Source: Phoronis australis
Lineage: Eukaryota; Phoronida; Phoronidae
Length of the DNA: 36,823 nucleotides
NCBI GenBank assembly: GCA_002633005.1
Contig: NMRA01000126.1
Coordinates: 870,218-907,040 of the forward strand
Direction: 5' to 3'
Positions 1-10,370 of the stretch are shown here, in pieces. Within the stretch, counting starts at the first letter, position 1, and every line of letters begins with the position of its first letter. A program made the translations under genes and the position numbers. The notes below the pieces were generated by a model. That model was not told the DNA's origin. It did not search any database and saw only the letters and a program-made list of their open reading frames with translations.

Positions 1-141
1 GCGTGAAATTAGTAGGCGGCCATATATTGTTTTGCATCCGGCGGAAACCGCCGATGAAAATGTCATGGAAGCGATGTAATATTGTTTGCAATTTCAGCAA
101 AAAGAAATTTCTTCTGCATTCTGACTCCGAGACCAACTTAC

Positions 142-299
142 CGCTAAATCTGATTCCTGCTTTACACACAACGGCTTTTTGAAAATCTTCGTCAGGTAGC
201 AATGCCACGTGTCCGCCCTGATGACGTATTTTTGACCTTGTTTGTTCTTAAAGCCCGACCAGTCGCAGTTATCAGATTTCTTGATGCATATCTTGTAGC
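142..299 (-). CDS. dae4: Tae4 middle exon B, third copy (B3)
   Basis: This 158-nt exon has its acceptor (cag) just above 299 and its donor (gtaagt) just below 142, and it runs from phase 1 to phase 0. It encodes GYKICIKKSDNCDW, a linker, then GQKYVIRADTWHCYL and a KIFKKPLCVK tail. It aligns over its whole length with exons B1 and B2, which are exactly the same size. In Tae4 enzymes this segment corresponds to the helix carrying the conserved RA(x)xL/W pattern between the catalytic Cys and His parts. Three Cys (NC, HC, LC) match the other B exons. The C exon that should follow is not in the remaining 141 bases, so this copy is cut by the window edge, not visibly broken. Confidence 0.88.
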
Positions 300-556
300 C
301 TGTTCGAAGACACAGGGCAGGAAGAACGACATAAACCAGTTTCAAATGGTGGGCAAATTTGTAAATTGACTTGATAGTTCTTGTTTTATGAAAACCATAT
401 TTGAAATTTAAATAGCAGTTTACGCGTCTTGATACCCGAAAACTTCAGGAGAACTGTCTAGATGGCCAATTGGTGTTAATTTCTTGCCAATGAAAATACA
501 AGGAGAAGCGTCATATTGAGATACGTCCTGAGTTAACTTCGAAAGATCGTACTTAC
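300..556 (-). other. Intron between A3 and B3
   Basis: This is a 257-nt intron. It begins gtaagt at the A3 end and ends cgaacag before B3. No other feature was seen in it. Confidence 0.8.
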
Positions 557-697
557 CTAATTGATATAATGTGTAACTAAATCTCAGGCCGCATGTATCA
601 CCATAACTTTTATCAAATCCCGCCTTTTTCCACATTGCAGGCTTGTCAAATATGTTTGGGTCCGGGTACTTTGTCCACAAATCATTGAACGTAAAAT
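557..697 (-). CDS. dae4: Tae4 catalytic-Cys exon A, third copy (A3)
   Basis: This 141-nt exon sits between an acceptor (gactgcag) above 697 and a donor (gtaagt) below 557, phase 1 at both ends. It encodes the N-terminal third of a Tae4 domain: FNDLWTKYP, then KPAMWKKAGF and the catalytic motif DTCGLRFSYTLYQLG. The Cys corresponds to the nucleophile of bacterial Tae4 (pattern CAxRxS followed by L and G). The first codon is completed by the last base of the upstream mucin exon (G plus AT, giving Asp). It is most similar to A1, which also follows a mucin exon; both start with D-F-[KT]-F. Confidence 0.9.
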
Positions 698-2116
698 CTG
701 CAGTCATAGAAATTATAAATACAGCGTTTACGTGGCGTCCGATCGAAAGGCTGGTCCGTCGTCTTATCTGATCTTTTACAAATGTTCATCTGACAACCAT
801 TAAAGCGACAATAACCACCCTAGTAGCCGTAAAGATATCTTGACGTTGTGTTAGATATCCACCCGCTGTAAATTAGGTTTCAAACAGAGAAAGAACTGAC
901 AGTTCCTTAAAATGATACAAAACACTGTTTTGATGATTTCAGCCAATGCTGTGTCACCTGCCAATGCATCATTGACGTCAATTTCGAAAGACAATAGATG
1001 AAGGAATCAAATAAAAATTCATATCTCACAACTTGGATGTTAGGGTCTTTGGTGGGTGGTCTTTTCCCACTGTTGCCGCATGATTCGCTAAAACTTATTT
1101 CACGTTTGCCTACTGATCAGCTTTTTAAATTTCCCTCCGAACATTTGAGGAAGATCGAGGTCTGCGGACCATTATCTTGTTTCAAAGAACTGGATGGGAA
1201 AGTCATTTTAGTAGTTGTTAAAGAGCCAGAACCGGGTCTAGTATCTTTTCGATGGTTGAGATCTTGCGCCGTGATCGATCTACGCTATCTAGCTTAATTT
1301 CACGTATAAATAACGAACTGCTAGTTTTTCACAAGCCCAGATATTCAGTCTCCCGACCAATGAACAGGCTAAGCCCAGATTTGTAGCAGTTTTGTCATCG
1401 ATTCGGGAATAAAAAGACACATTCTCAGAAAAACAACGGCATCAATATCATGGCCAAGTTTTGTTTGATACAAGTGTTCAAGATGAAAACTCCAAAATGT
1501 TGTCACAGTTTTCTTAATTTTGTTTTTTAAGGATAACCATAAAATCCTTGATATGTGCTGCAGCAATACACTAGAAGGGGAGCGAGATGAGCTCCCGAAG
1601 CTAGTTTACAACGAAACAACTTCATGAATATGAATATACATGTATGGTTGTTTATTATGACAATGAGTAAACATACAATAAAGACTATTATCTACTGTGT
1701 AAAGGTAGGTTACAATGTGCCACAGATGCAGGCCGATGCTGCATCCATTCACCCCCTATATTTTCTAATATCAGGTACAACATTTGATCATTTAAAAAGC
1801 AAATACCAAAATTACTTTTGAGAACAGTGCAAATGTCTCAAAGTTTCACATAAATTGGATTAGCAATTTCTGAGACTGTTTCAAATTTCGCCAAGAAATG
1901 TGAAAATTTCCTGGAGTCCTATGTAACCTTAATTTAAGTAGCGCTGAAGCAGATGTTGTGAAGATGCGTGGCGAATTCATTTTAAGAGCTCTTGATGAAC
2001 CGTATTGTGGTCTAAAAGACAAAAGCAAAGTTTTCCAACATTTGTTGAAATATTCCCATCACACTCTGACCATCACACTCTGACCATCACACTCTGCTCA
2101 GGCAATCAGATCTTAC
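698..2116 (-). other. Intron between the mucin exon and A3
   Basis: About 1.4 kb lie between the donor gtaaga and the acceptor gactgcag. Apart from the 14-bp tandem repeat at 2057-2097 I see nothing supportable here. A plus-strand open frame at 998-1297 has no recognisable domain and looks like chance. Confidence 0.6.
2057..2097. repeat. 14-bp tandem repeat, three copies
   Basis: The unit CATCACACTCTGAC is repeated twice exactly, followed by a third copy missing its last bases. It lies about 20 bp inside the intron, just downstream (minus strand) of the mucin exon donor. Confidence 0.95.
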
Positions 2117-2597
2117 CTGCAATCTTCGTCGTTTCTTTACATGACGGAGATGGTGTAGTAGAACTAACAGTATGTGAGGTGGTGGTGGATTCAGTAAATC
2201 CAGTGCTTCCTGAAAGTGTGCTCTCTGTTGGTGGCGATCGTTTTGTTGCCGAGGTCGGGGGAGTGGCGGTAATCGAAAGTGTGGTGGTATTCAGGGGAGT
2301 GGTGGTAGTCGACTGTTTGGTGGTATTCGGGGGAGTGGTAGTAGTCGAGGATGTGGTTGTGGTCGTAGGTGTGGTGGTGGTCAGGGGAGTGGTGGTAGTA
2401 GGGGTTTTGATGGTAGTCAGGGTTGTACTGGTAGTTGGGGAGGAGGTCGTTATTTCAAACACGCAATACTTTTTGCAGTGTTCAAAATAACATTTATTTT
2501 TACAGTCTTCACCATCCCACAGGTCAATATATCCTTTGGATCTCTTGGAACCCTTTTTCCTGGTGCAACGGTGAAATATTATGATGCCTTTCCTTGT
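2117..2597 (-). CDS. dae4: Tae4 exon C with His-to-Tyr change, fused to a Thr-rich mucin-like linker
   Basis: This 481-nt exon follows a tttttcag acceptor, ends at a gtaaga donor, and runs from phase 0 to phase 1. Residues 1-54 are a Tae4 C-terminal third: KGIIIFHRC, then KGYIDLWDG, a Cys cluster (EDC, NKC, EHC, KYC) and VFEI. The catalytic His position of GHIDLW is Tyr here (codon TAT; CAT in C1), so a domain using this exon should lack the classic Cys-His pair. The remaining about 105 residues are very rich in Thr, Pro and Ser (runs of TTTTP, TTPLNTTT), as expected for an O-glycosylated linker. It ends with SCKETTKIA, matching the end of the mucin exon at 15.2 kb. Its start phase fits splicing from B2, and its end phase fits A3. 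Confidence 0.88.
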
Positions 2598-3137
2598 CTG
2601 AAAAATCATTCCTTAGCGATAGGTGATTAATATTCTAACATATTGGAATAATTTACCTGTCAGCCAACTATACAAAAAACCAGAAATAGAAATAAAACCA
2701 CAAAACGTTTTTGTGAGATTATTGCTATTTTGTTGTTTTATTTCTATTAGGGGCAAAAACCGACATTGTTTTGACATCAAGAGTAATGACTCATCAGATA
2801 ACAACAACAACGACAACAAGAGCAACAGCAACACTCTATGATAATAATAACTAACCGACAGAAGAGGACAGCCATTGGTACGATGTTCATTAAATGTTCA
2901 CTGCACACATGTTATGTGCCTATTTTCTACCATGTGGCTAAAGGGCATATTTTGCAAACCTATAATTTGTGAAGATGATTTTAATGCTATTTAAGTATTT
3001 TTGTCAGCGTTTGGACTGCGAGAGGCCATATGAGGAAATTGATGGCGGACGAGGGAGCCAAAAGTTCACGAAGTTGAATTTGTTTGTTGAATTCGATCTT
3101 TTTTTGGCTCGATCTGCTTATAATATGGGGTGAGTAT

Positions 3138-3215
3138 CAGTGCCGTCATTACCACGGGCCCATTAGGGCACTTGCCCGCGGCCACGACTGCAGAGGCCCC
3201 ACGCCCGCGATCCAA
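3138..3215. mobile_element. Possible hAT-like transposon tip, decayed
   Basis: The segment begins CAGTGCCGTCATTACC and continues with a CpG-rich stretch containing GGGCACTTGCCCGCGG. CAGTGGCGT-type starts followed by such text are common at animal hAT element ends. No matching right end was identified, so it may be a truncated copy. Confidence 0.3.
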
Positions 3216-3677
3216 GTCATATAGTAACGGTAAAAAAGTCAAGTGGTAGATGGTTCAGTGCCAGTATTTAAGTAAATAATGCTCCCAGTAAAATGTGTCT
3301 TACGTGCGTGAATGGGGCATTCACTGAGGCATTTCGCTGAATAACGGGGGCCAGTATGCAAGCTCCTGTAGGAATTTTCAAAAGGGGTGCATTCTCAGCC
3401 AATACATCGGATTTTACTAATGGGTACACAAGTAACCTAAAACAAGATGCGTTTCTGCAAAGATGGCGCCTCGCACTCACAAGATTCCACGCAACTTTGT
3501 TGTCTGATATTAAAAAACTTAGGGTGTTATTTTTGTCAATTAAAATGGTTTTGAATGCTGATATATCCACATCAATCATACGGAGAATTTGAGTGCTCTG
3601 GGACATTGATAATTTTATTTAGCTAAATATGAATGTGAAATCCTGTTCTGACAAATGCATTGCCATAGCCTTGTTTA

Positions 3678-3875
3678 CAGTGGCGGTGTGGANCAGTCTA
3701 GTAGCTTTTGGGTGAAGGGTAATGCAAAGGCGCTTTTTGAGGGGGAATACTTCTTGGGGCGCCATGTAGCACTTTTGGGGCTGGCCAAAAACAACACCGT
3801 ATGATGCAGTTTTTAAGGGGAAGGGGTGCTTTCTTCCACTTGTCCACCTAGCTAATGGATACGACACCGCCAGTG
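3678..3875. mobile_element. Small non-autonomous element with 12-bp inverted ends (hAT-type MITE candidate)
   Basis: The left end is CAGTGGCGGTGT. The right end, read on the other strand, is CACTGGCGGTGT (11 of 12 match). The flanking 8-mers CTTGTTTA and GTTGTTTT agree at 6 of 8 positions, compatible with a decayed 8-bp target duplication. It is about 198 bp long and non-coding, and contains one N. Confidence 0.5.
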
Positions 3876-4860
3876 GTTGTTTTTCCTATGTGAGACACTC
3901 CTGACTAAACGTTTTACAATATCAGAAATTTTGTTAAGCGTCGGCTAGCGGACTGGGTCTGAATTATTTTCAGAATGTCAGATTGATTTTACTTTAGTCC
4001 CGGCCAGACATTTACCCGATTTATTTCTGGAAACGGTGTTGACAGAATTCGCGCGCTTTGCTCTTCATGTTTGTCGAGAACTTGACAATTCAACGCAAAG
4101 AATTACTCCATTCGAAAGTTTTTGTTGGCTTATCCAATATTTACGATTAATTCACGTGAAAAACGGGCATGCTGTTCATAACTCTTTAATTTGACAGCGG
4201 CAATGCGCAACGTTTGGGTTTTCGGGGGAGTAATTGCGGCATTTTCGACAGCCAGTGTGGTGTCTATCTTCCGTCAATTAGAAACGACATGCACATTCGA
4301 CTCATTGTAGTGAGCATTGAATCATCTCACCTGCCGCGAAAAGGCCTAAAACAATGGATTACTTTACGAACCGAGACATGTTTCAGGTGCAGACGTTGCG
4401 CCCATATCCTGATTCGACAGATGATCCATTTTATTAACCGGCTCCTTTGTGATGATAGCGCGGTTGAATCAATGAACAATAGACTGTGTTTTTACCGACA
4501 TCATCGGCATTTGAGTTTCTACAATTAGATTCCAAAATTGAGAATAGGTGGTACTCAACTAGAAGACTATTTAATATGTAACATCTCTGGCTTACTTCCT
4601 TTTTATGTTACTATTACAATTCTGTAATTTTTTACATTTTGGTAACACTCTTGGGTTTTCAGAATTAAAATATCTTTTTAAACCTGCCACGTATGCGAAA
4701 TGATAATCATTTATGTATTACATTATTCATCTTGTGCTTCTGGGATTATCATATACCATCAATAACTGATAAAATGCTTTCTAATGATCTGACTCTCATG
4801 CAATTTGGCTGAAAAGCGGCGGAGTTGCAAAAACTTCCTAGTGACACTAACAGTGCTGTA

Positions 4861-4878
4861 GTGGGGGGGGGGGGGGGN
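4861..4878. repeat. Poly-G run with an unresolved base
   Basis: A G homopolymer of more than 15 bases is interrupted by N near its end. Its length is probably unreliable in the assembly. Confidence 0.8.
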
Positions 4879-6447
4879 GGCGCAGCCAACCATCTTTTGG
4901 CATTTGAACGTAAGTTACGTTCAGTGCTCAAGGTGATACGATGGGCTTTGGGCGCCTACTTACCTCTTCGTACTGGACACTAAATTTCATAGCAAGAACC
5001 AACGCCGGAACAAACAAATGCAAAGGAATTCCACGCATGCGCGGAGCAACCTCAACATCGCGAGATCGAAGTTGGCATTCCCAGACTAGAGTTCTATGCA
5101 CGAAACCGTAGTCGCCATCGGATGTAGTGCTGTTTCTGCAAGAATTACAGTTGCGCAGACTTGTATTGTTGGCTGTACCAAGTTCAGAACGTTGAACTTT
5201 GACAGACATTGAGAGAAAATTGACCATAAAAAAGCTGTACACTCGCAAGATCAGCTCGACTGTCGATTAAAATATTGACTCAACCAAAACACTTGAGACT
5301 GTCTTCTTCATTGGAATGCTGCTGAAAAGTTTAAACTCTTTGCTGGATTTTTGGACTTAGTCGACGTTGACATCTCTTGTATGAAAGTCGCAAACTTTTT
5401 TGTCTGCACAGACTTCTTTTTCCCTAGGGTTTTTCAATGCTGTGCGAACATACATTGTCAATGCGTGCCGTATACAGACTTTGACATGCAATATAAGCAA
5501 TATGAGCATGTCTCTGGACCATCACCTTAACTCTAGTGTCCATTTCTTTTGAAAATGGGCACATTCTAAACACATCGCTGGTGTGTTGATACTCAGGGGC
5601 TGAGAAATGGGCCAAGATTTTGAAATAAGTAGCAAAACCCCAATCACCTGTAGGCAAGCCAATCATCAAAATTTGTACAAATTGATTTTTTTGCATATTT
5701 GTGGTTTTATTTGAATTTAGAGTACATAACTCCAATTTAAAGTTATTGCATAAGTAAAAGGGTTATTTTATGTTAATGACATTTATTTCGACTTAACTGT
5801 ACTCTCCCATTATATGGGTGTATAATCCACTGCATGGCCCTGTAGTCACCGCCAATAGTGTCAGGAACAAGGCGTGCTGGAATTGTTTTGGAAAATTTGG
5901 ACTTCCAGTTATGAAATCCTCTATAAACGCCTCTTACAAAGGCGAATTTTGTCTAGCATATTTTCAAAATGTTCCGACACTGCAGGTGAAATGTCCAGGA
6001 CCTAGAGAACAGCAAAATCTCATCAAGTACAATAAAACCCGTATTAAGTTTCATTATTTTTTGCTAAGAATTATCTACGTCCCCGTTTTGCCCGTTCTGA
6101 CTCTTCCCATCTGTATTTTGGGAGACAATAACCATCCCTTATTAAAGTTACAATCTAAAAAGTTATACAGCTATAGTGAGCAGGTGACCCTAGTCGACAT
6201 GTGTTATCCACTTGCTTTTTTGATTTTTTTATATCAGATGGAAGTTCTATGCAAACACAGTTCAAATTGTCAAATGAGAAAGAAACGAGAAAGCCACAAT
6301 TTAGTTATATTTTTAGAAGCACAAAGAGTTCTTACATTCGAACTGGTCACATAAGCTATACGTCAAAAATCGCACGTGAACCACATCGACCTGTGCCGAC
6401 TCAGTGTCGACAATAACCATTGAGACTGTGAAGTCACCGACAAAAAG

Positions 6448-6628
6448 TTATTTCAAAATTTCAAACAAGCGGAAATCTGCAGCTGTCAAAATATCACTTT
6501 TTCTGTATTTCTTGCCGTTCCACACGTCGACATGTCCTGTGACCGGAATGCTCGGGGTCCTGTTTAGGTATTGGCGGAACATTAAAGTCATATGATCCGT
6601 TTGTAGACGTTTTAAAAACATCGTGAAT
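6448..6628 (-). pseudogene. dae4: Terminal Tae4 exon C, frameshifted, His motif kept, Cys-free
   Basis: An acceptor (tttttatgcag) precedes 6628, and the open frame with the Tae4 motif stops at 6448-6450. That frame contains TGHVDVWNGKK and ends FRLFEILK, matching C1 (GHIDLWDGKK, CLFEISK). It has none of the five Cys of the other C exons, and WNG is closer to bacterial Tae4. From the acceptor, phase 0 (the phase B2 delivers) is open through SGH and then meets a stop, while the GHVDVW motif is in another frame. The two frames meet in a short stretch around 6531-6544, so a net 3n+1 insertion there would explain the break. Alternatively an unseen small exon changes the phase. No restored reading is given. 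Confidence 0.66.
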
Positions 6629-7610
6629 CTGCATAAAAACCATTGAAACATACTGTCTGATACTTAATTAGAACTTTTCGTAAGTATGGGGTCAATCTGT
6701 TGCCTGTACATATTTTTTCTTTTATTTTTTATTTTCTTAAAATCTGCGTGATCAAAACAAACGAATGTTGCCCATAATGCTGTGCGGTTTGACCTTTCGG
6801 CAACTAGTCAGCTGTTTCCGGTACTGCTTCGAAGAAGACAAGTTCGCCTTAACAGGTAATTTATTCGTTTCTTGAACATTTTGATGACGATATTGCTCCC
6901 TGTATAAGCTGAACAGTCTAACTATTACTCTTAGGATTAGATGAAACCATTACCTGTGGGAAAATNTGTTGCACATGTTGTATTTGTATAAACGTCAATT
7001 ACTCCTGACAAAATAGCACCTGTAGAAGACAAAAGACGTCAGTTATGTATTAAAGTGTCATAGAACGTGAAAACAGACTAAATTGCGTTATTTAAAATGT
7101 TTTTCGGCAACCGAAACTGAAATCAAACTGTTCACCAGGTATTTTTACGGTTTGTTTTTAAATATTTTGAATTTACGTTGATGTCAAAGTGTTTTTCCTT
7201 TAGTTTAAAATTTCAAAAAAACAATCTGCAAACTGCTGACACTTGATCAATTTTTCCCACACGGTATGATGGCAAGACGCAAATGTAGCACATTTACCTT
7301 ATATGGAAAAGGTGAAATTGACCTTTGACCTAAACAAAACAATGACAATTTCAAACCGCAGCCGGCGACTTCTTTGAACGCACGCGCGAAGATATGTTAT
7401 TAGGGGCGGAGAATTTGAAAATTGTATTGGGAAAAATGAGCTTTTATTTCATATGTGTTTCAATAGTGAATCTGACGATTTTTTCTACAAATTCATGCAA
7501 TATGAACGTGAAGAACGCTCACGTTACGATCCGCAAAAATTAGATTCTCCGCGATCTGTTTAAAATGTACACTTTACGAGTTGTGCTTTGCATACCGCTT
7601 TAACAATTAC
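6629..7610 (-). other. Intron after B2
   Basis: About 1 kb, beginning gtaattg at the B2 donor. It contains one N near 6966 and nothing else recognised. Confidence 0.5.
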
Positions 7611-7768
7611 CTCCAACTTTGCTCTGTTTCTCACACAAAGTGGTTTCTTGAAGATCTTCTTCAGATAACAATGCCAAGTGTCCGCTCTGATGATGTATTT
7701 CTGACCGTGTTTATTCTTTAAGCCCGACCAGTTACAATTATCAGCTTTCGTTATGCCAATCGTGTAGC
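7611..7768 (-). CDS. dae4: Tae4 middle exon B, second copy (B2)
   Basis: This 158-nt exon has acceptor cttactgcag above 7768 and donor gtaatt below 7611, phase 1 to phase 0. It encodes GYTIGITKADNCNW, then GQKYIIRADTWHCYL and KIFKKPLCVR. It is nearly the same as B1 and B3 at the protein level and has the identical length. The donor is weaker than in B1 and B3 (gtaatt against gtaagt). From here the transcript could continue either to the terminal C exon at 6628 or to the C-mucin exon at 2597. Both acceptors are met in phase 0, but only the second gives an open frame through its motif. Confidence 0.88.
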
Positions 7769-8535
7769 CTGCAGTAAGATAAGAGACGACAGGGACGATT
7801 TCATTAGGAGCGCAGTGACCAACCTCAGTTCTCTGAACTGTTCACAACATTAAGTGTGATTCCCATCAGTGAGTGTTCACCAATCCTTATTTGTTTTTAA
7901 AATTAATGAACTAAAACTCAATTCCAGAAACAAAACCATTTGATTTTTAAAACTTCTAAATGCCAATGAATGCCACAAAACGGCAACACTTTGCATGTTT
8001 CTAAATACCAGGCAAAACATGGTTTTCTACACCTCTTCAAAGGTAGTTTAGGTCAGTCTAAACTGCACTGAATCAAGATAAATGTAAGAATAAAGATCTC
8101 TTGCTAACCAGAAAACTAGCTGTATGGATACTAACGTCAAAATAAGGCAAGGAACCTTAGCCAATACTCAGCTCAAACAGAAAAAACTGAAAAATGGTTC
8201 CATGCACTGACAGTAAGATCAAATACATTGAAATTCAAACATGAAGCAGGACAAGTGTATATTTTTTTAGAGATGCATGCTCAAATAAAAATGACAATTT
8301 TACAAAAAGGGCGGTCCTTCTTAAAAGCAAGGATTCGGAAATTACGGTTGAGCTGTTATGGAATCTTAAGGTCTTCACGAAGCTTGACAATTACTTTAAC
8401 CTGCTCATCTTTAGACGTGCGCGATAATTTTACTTGCCTCGTCAATGAATTCCCCTAAGTACGTTTAACATTTAACGGGTGCGTGTAGCGCCTTATAAAA
8501 TTCCAAATGGTAGTCAGTGCATTACGGGCACTTAC
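7769..8535 (-). other. Intron between A2 and B2
   Basis: About 770 nt, from gtaagt to cttactgcag. A plus-strand open frame at 8228-8458 has no recognisable domain. Nothing else was seen. Confidence 0.6.
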
Positions 8536-8682
8536 CTATACGATAGATGGCGTAACTAAACCTCAGTCCACATGTGTCCCAGTGTGACAGGTACTTCTGA
8601 TCAAACCCTGCTTTTTTCCACATAGCGGGCTTCTTAATCTTTGGATTCGGATACTTCTTCCAGATGTTATTAAACTTGGGTT
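8536..8682 (-). CDS. dae4: Tae4 catalytic-Cys exon A, second copy (A2)
   Basis: This 147-nt exon lies between acceptor atttacag and donor gtaagt, phase 1 at both ends. It encodes FNNIWKKYPNP, KPAMWKKAGF and DTCGLRFSYAIYRIG with the catalytic Cys. It differs from A1 and A3 by a three-residue insertion just before the catalytic motif (SHW) and by its N-terminal residue: the joining codon with C1 gives Lys, where the copies behind a mucin linker have Asp. It follows C1 directly across a short intron, so domains 1 and 2 would be joined with almost no linker. Confidence 0.9.
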
Positions 8683-8813
8683 CTGTAAATATGATAGAAC
8701 AACAAGAATGGGCATCATCAAAACTTTGAAGGCATTGTTCTGGTACGTGATGAACATTCAGACGTGTAATCTTTCTGCCATTGTGCAGTTGACCTTTATT
8801 TAAAGATACTCAC
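8683..8813 (-). other. Short intron joining the first and second Tae4 domains
   Basis: A 131-nt intron from gtgagt to atttacag, the shortest in the gene. It directly links a C exon to the next A exon and is the best evidence that the domains belong to one transcript. Confidence 0.8.
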
Positions 8814-8979
8814 TGAAGGCCTTTTGTTTGGAGATCTCAAACAAGCAGAACTCTTTACACTTTTTGAAGTAACACTTGTTTCTACATTTCTTGCCGTCCC
8901 ACAAGTCGATATGTCCAGTTGGTCTCTTAGGGTTATTCTTCCAGGAGCAGTGACGGAATGTGATGATTCCTTTCTTTCC
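8814..8979 (-). CDS. dae4: Tae4 catalytic-His exon C, first copy (C1)
   Basis: This 166-nt exon follows acceptor gattttcag, ends at donor gtgagt, and runs from phase 0 to phase 1. It encodes GKKGIITFRHC, a basic loop, TGHIDLWDGKK, a Cys cluster (KKC, NKC, KKC, EFC) and LFEIS. KGIIxF and GHIDLWDG are the hallmarks of the Tae4 C-terminal half, and His is the partner of the exon A Cys. With A1 and B1 it makes the only complete domain in the window that has both catalytic residues. The five Cys of this exon plus three from B suggest disulphides in an extracellular protein; bacterial Tae4 proteins are not known for such a cluster. Confidence 0.9.
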
Positions 8980-10212
8980 CTGAAAATCATTCTCAACTAA
9001 GTCGTTTGAAAACCTGTAGCAGTCAACAGAGTGAGATATAATTTAGACACAATTTCTTTAAAATTTCTATACAGTTTATTGTAGAGTGATATAACAAAAT
9101 ATCTGATTTTGTTGTCGCATTAGACGGCTCGTCACCACCGGTTAGATGGTTAAAAACAGAAATCGAATTAGGAAGGCAAATTTCATGAAATTGGCCACTA
9201 AGTATTTCTTACAGTGATAGAGTTTGATTTCCGTCCAACAAGAACATTGAAACTATCGGCTACTCAAGAAAATGTTTCTGAATTTATTGGGTTGGCCATC
9301 TCCAAAATTGCGAAAAAGAAAATGGCTCATGTACACATTCATTTGCCTGTGGCTTAAGTGGGAAATAGAACTCAGCACGGTAACGAATATTTTGTGACAT
9401 TTTTAATGGGAACAGAAAGGCTAAATCTATTTTCGTTCTTTTTAGCCCACTAAACAGGGCGAAATACAACTTTAAGTCATCATTAGTCGTCCTCAGGCGT
9501 TCGGTAGATCTGTAATCCTATTTTAGGTTTAGCTTTTAATTTGTGTCGTTGTCAAGTCAAGTGGTAGAAATAAACTTCTAACCTAAACCGCACTCTCGCC
9601 ATGGACTTGAATTCCAACTACACCGAGGCATTCTCATCGCGGGCAATTTGAGTGACCGAATTGCGCGTGCCAGTTTCTATTAAACATTGCCATGCCCGAA
9701 CCAGAGCAGGCCAACACACATCACAGAATGGCGCTTCGATAGTGCCTGGCCCTAGTAGTACAAGAACGAGTAAAATTCATGTCTATTACCAACTGATGCA
9801 TTTCTCTGACTTAAGCAATGGCAGAATAAAAGTCATCGATGCCGAAATATTCATAAGTGTCCTAAACTACAGAGCGGTGGCCTCTGGCCACTGGCTACAT
9901 TGTAAGACGCTCTCCTATTTGTTCGTGGTAAGGATACCATGTTTGTAGTTGCAGTTTAGCTTCCGTTATGAAGGTCCTTTGTGCGTGGAAAAAGTTTTTG
10001 AGGTCCGTAACAAGTGTTTTGTGAATGGTGGTAAGGGTTCTGCTCCGTGTTTTTTCACCGTGTTTGTGTATCGCTGACGCAGACATTTTTTACAACAACT
10101 AAGTGAGGTAACCGACGAATATGTCCTGAAATATCATTGTTCCCAGAGAAAATAACTTTGGAAAAATCCATTCTGCTTTATTTGTAGCTGCGTTTACGTC
10201 TTAATAACTTAC
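8980..10212 (-). other. Intron between B1 and C1
   Basis: About 1.2 kb, from gtaagt to gattttcag. No recognisable feature was seen; a 98-codon plus-strand open frame at 9652-9948 shows no domain. Confidence 0.6.
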
Positions 10213-10370
10213 CGCTAACTTTGCTTTGTTCTTTACACAGAACGGTTTTTTAAAGATTTTCATCAGGTAACAATGCCAAGTGTCAGCCCTGATGATGTAT
10301 TTCTGGCCGCGTTTGTTCTTAAAGCCCGACCAGTTACAATTATCAGCTTTCGTGATGTATATCTTGTAGC
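10213..10370 (-). CDS. dae4: Tae4 middle exon B, first copy (B1)
   Basis: This 158-nt exon has acceptor attttacag above 10370 and donor gtaagt below 10213, phase 1 to phase 0. It encodes GYKIYITKADNCNW, GQKYIIRADTWHCYL and KIFKKPFCVK. Residue order, Cys positions and exon length match B2 and B3 exactly, showing descent by duplication of a three-exon cassette. Confidence 0.9.

Larger units (their letters stand above)
2598..6447. other. Long intronic or intergenic stretch with small mobile-element debris
   Basis: No further Tae4 A or B exon was found on the minus strand between the two C exons. The stretch holds a hAT-like tip (3138), a small palindrome-ended element (3678-3875), a poly-G run ending in an N (4861-4878), and open frames without recognisable domains. 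One of these is a 178-codon plus-strand frame at 5818-6354 that shows no motif and is probably chance. Confidence 0.5.

Noticed and set aside
2005-2490. 161-codon plus-strand open frame rich in Val and Gly
   Set aside because: It is the antisense shadow of the Thr-rich mucin segment on the minus strand.
3619-3867. 82-codon minus-strand open frame
   Set aside because: It lies within the small inverted-ended element and crosses an N; no protein similarity is visible.
5818-6354. 178-codon plus-strand open frame, among the longest without a domain
   Set aside because: No motif, no splice context and overlap with other open frames in AT-rich DNA; most likely chance.
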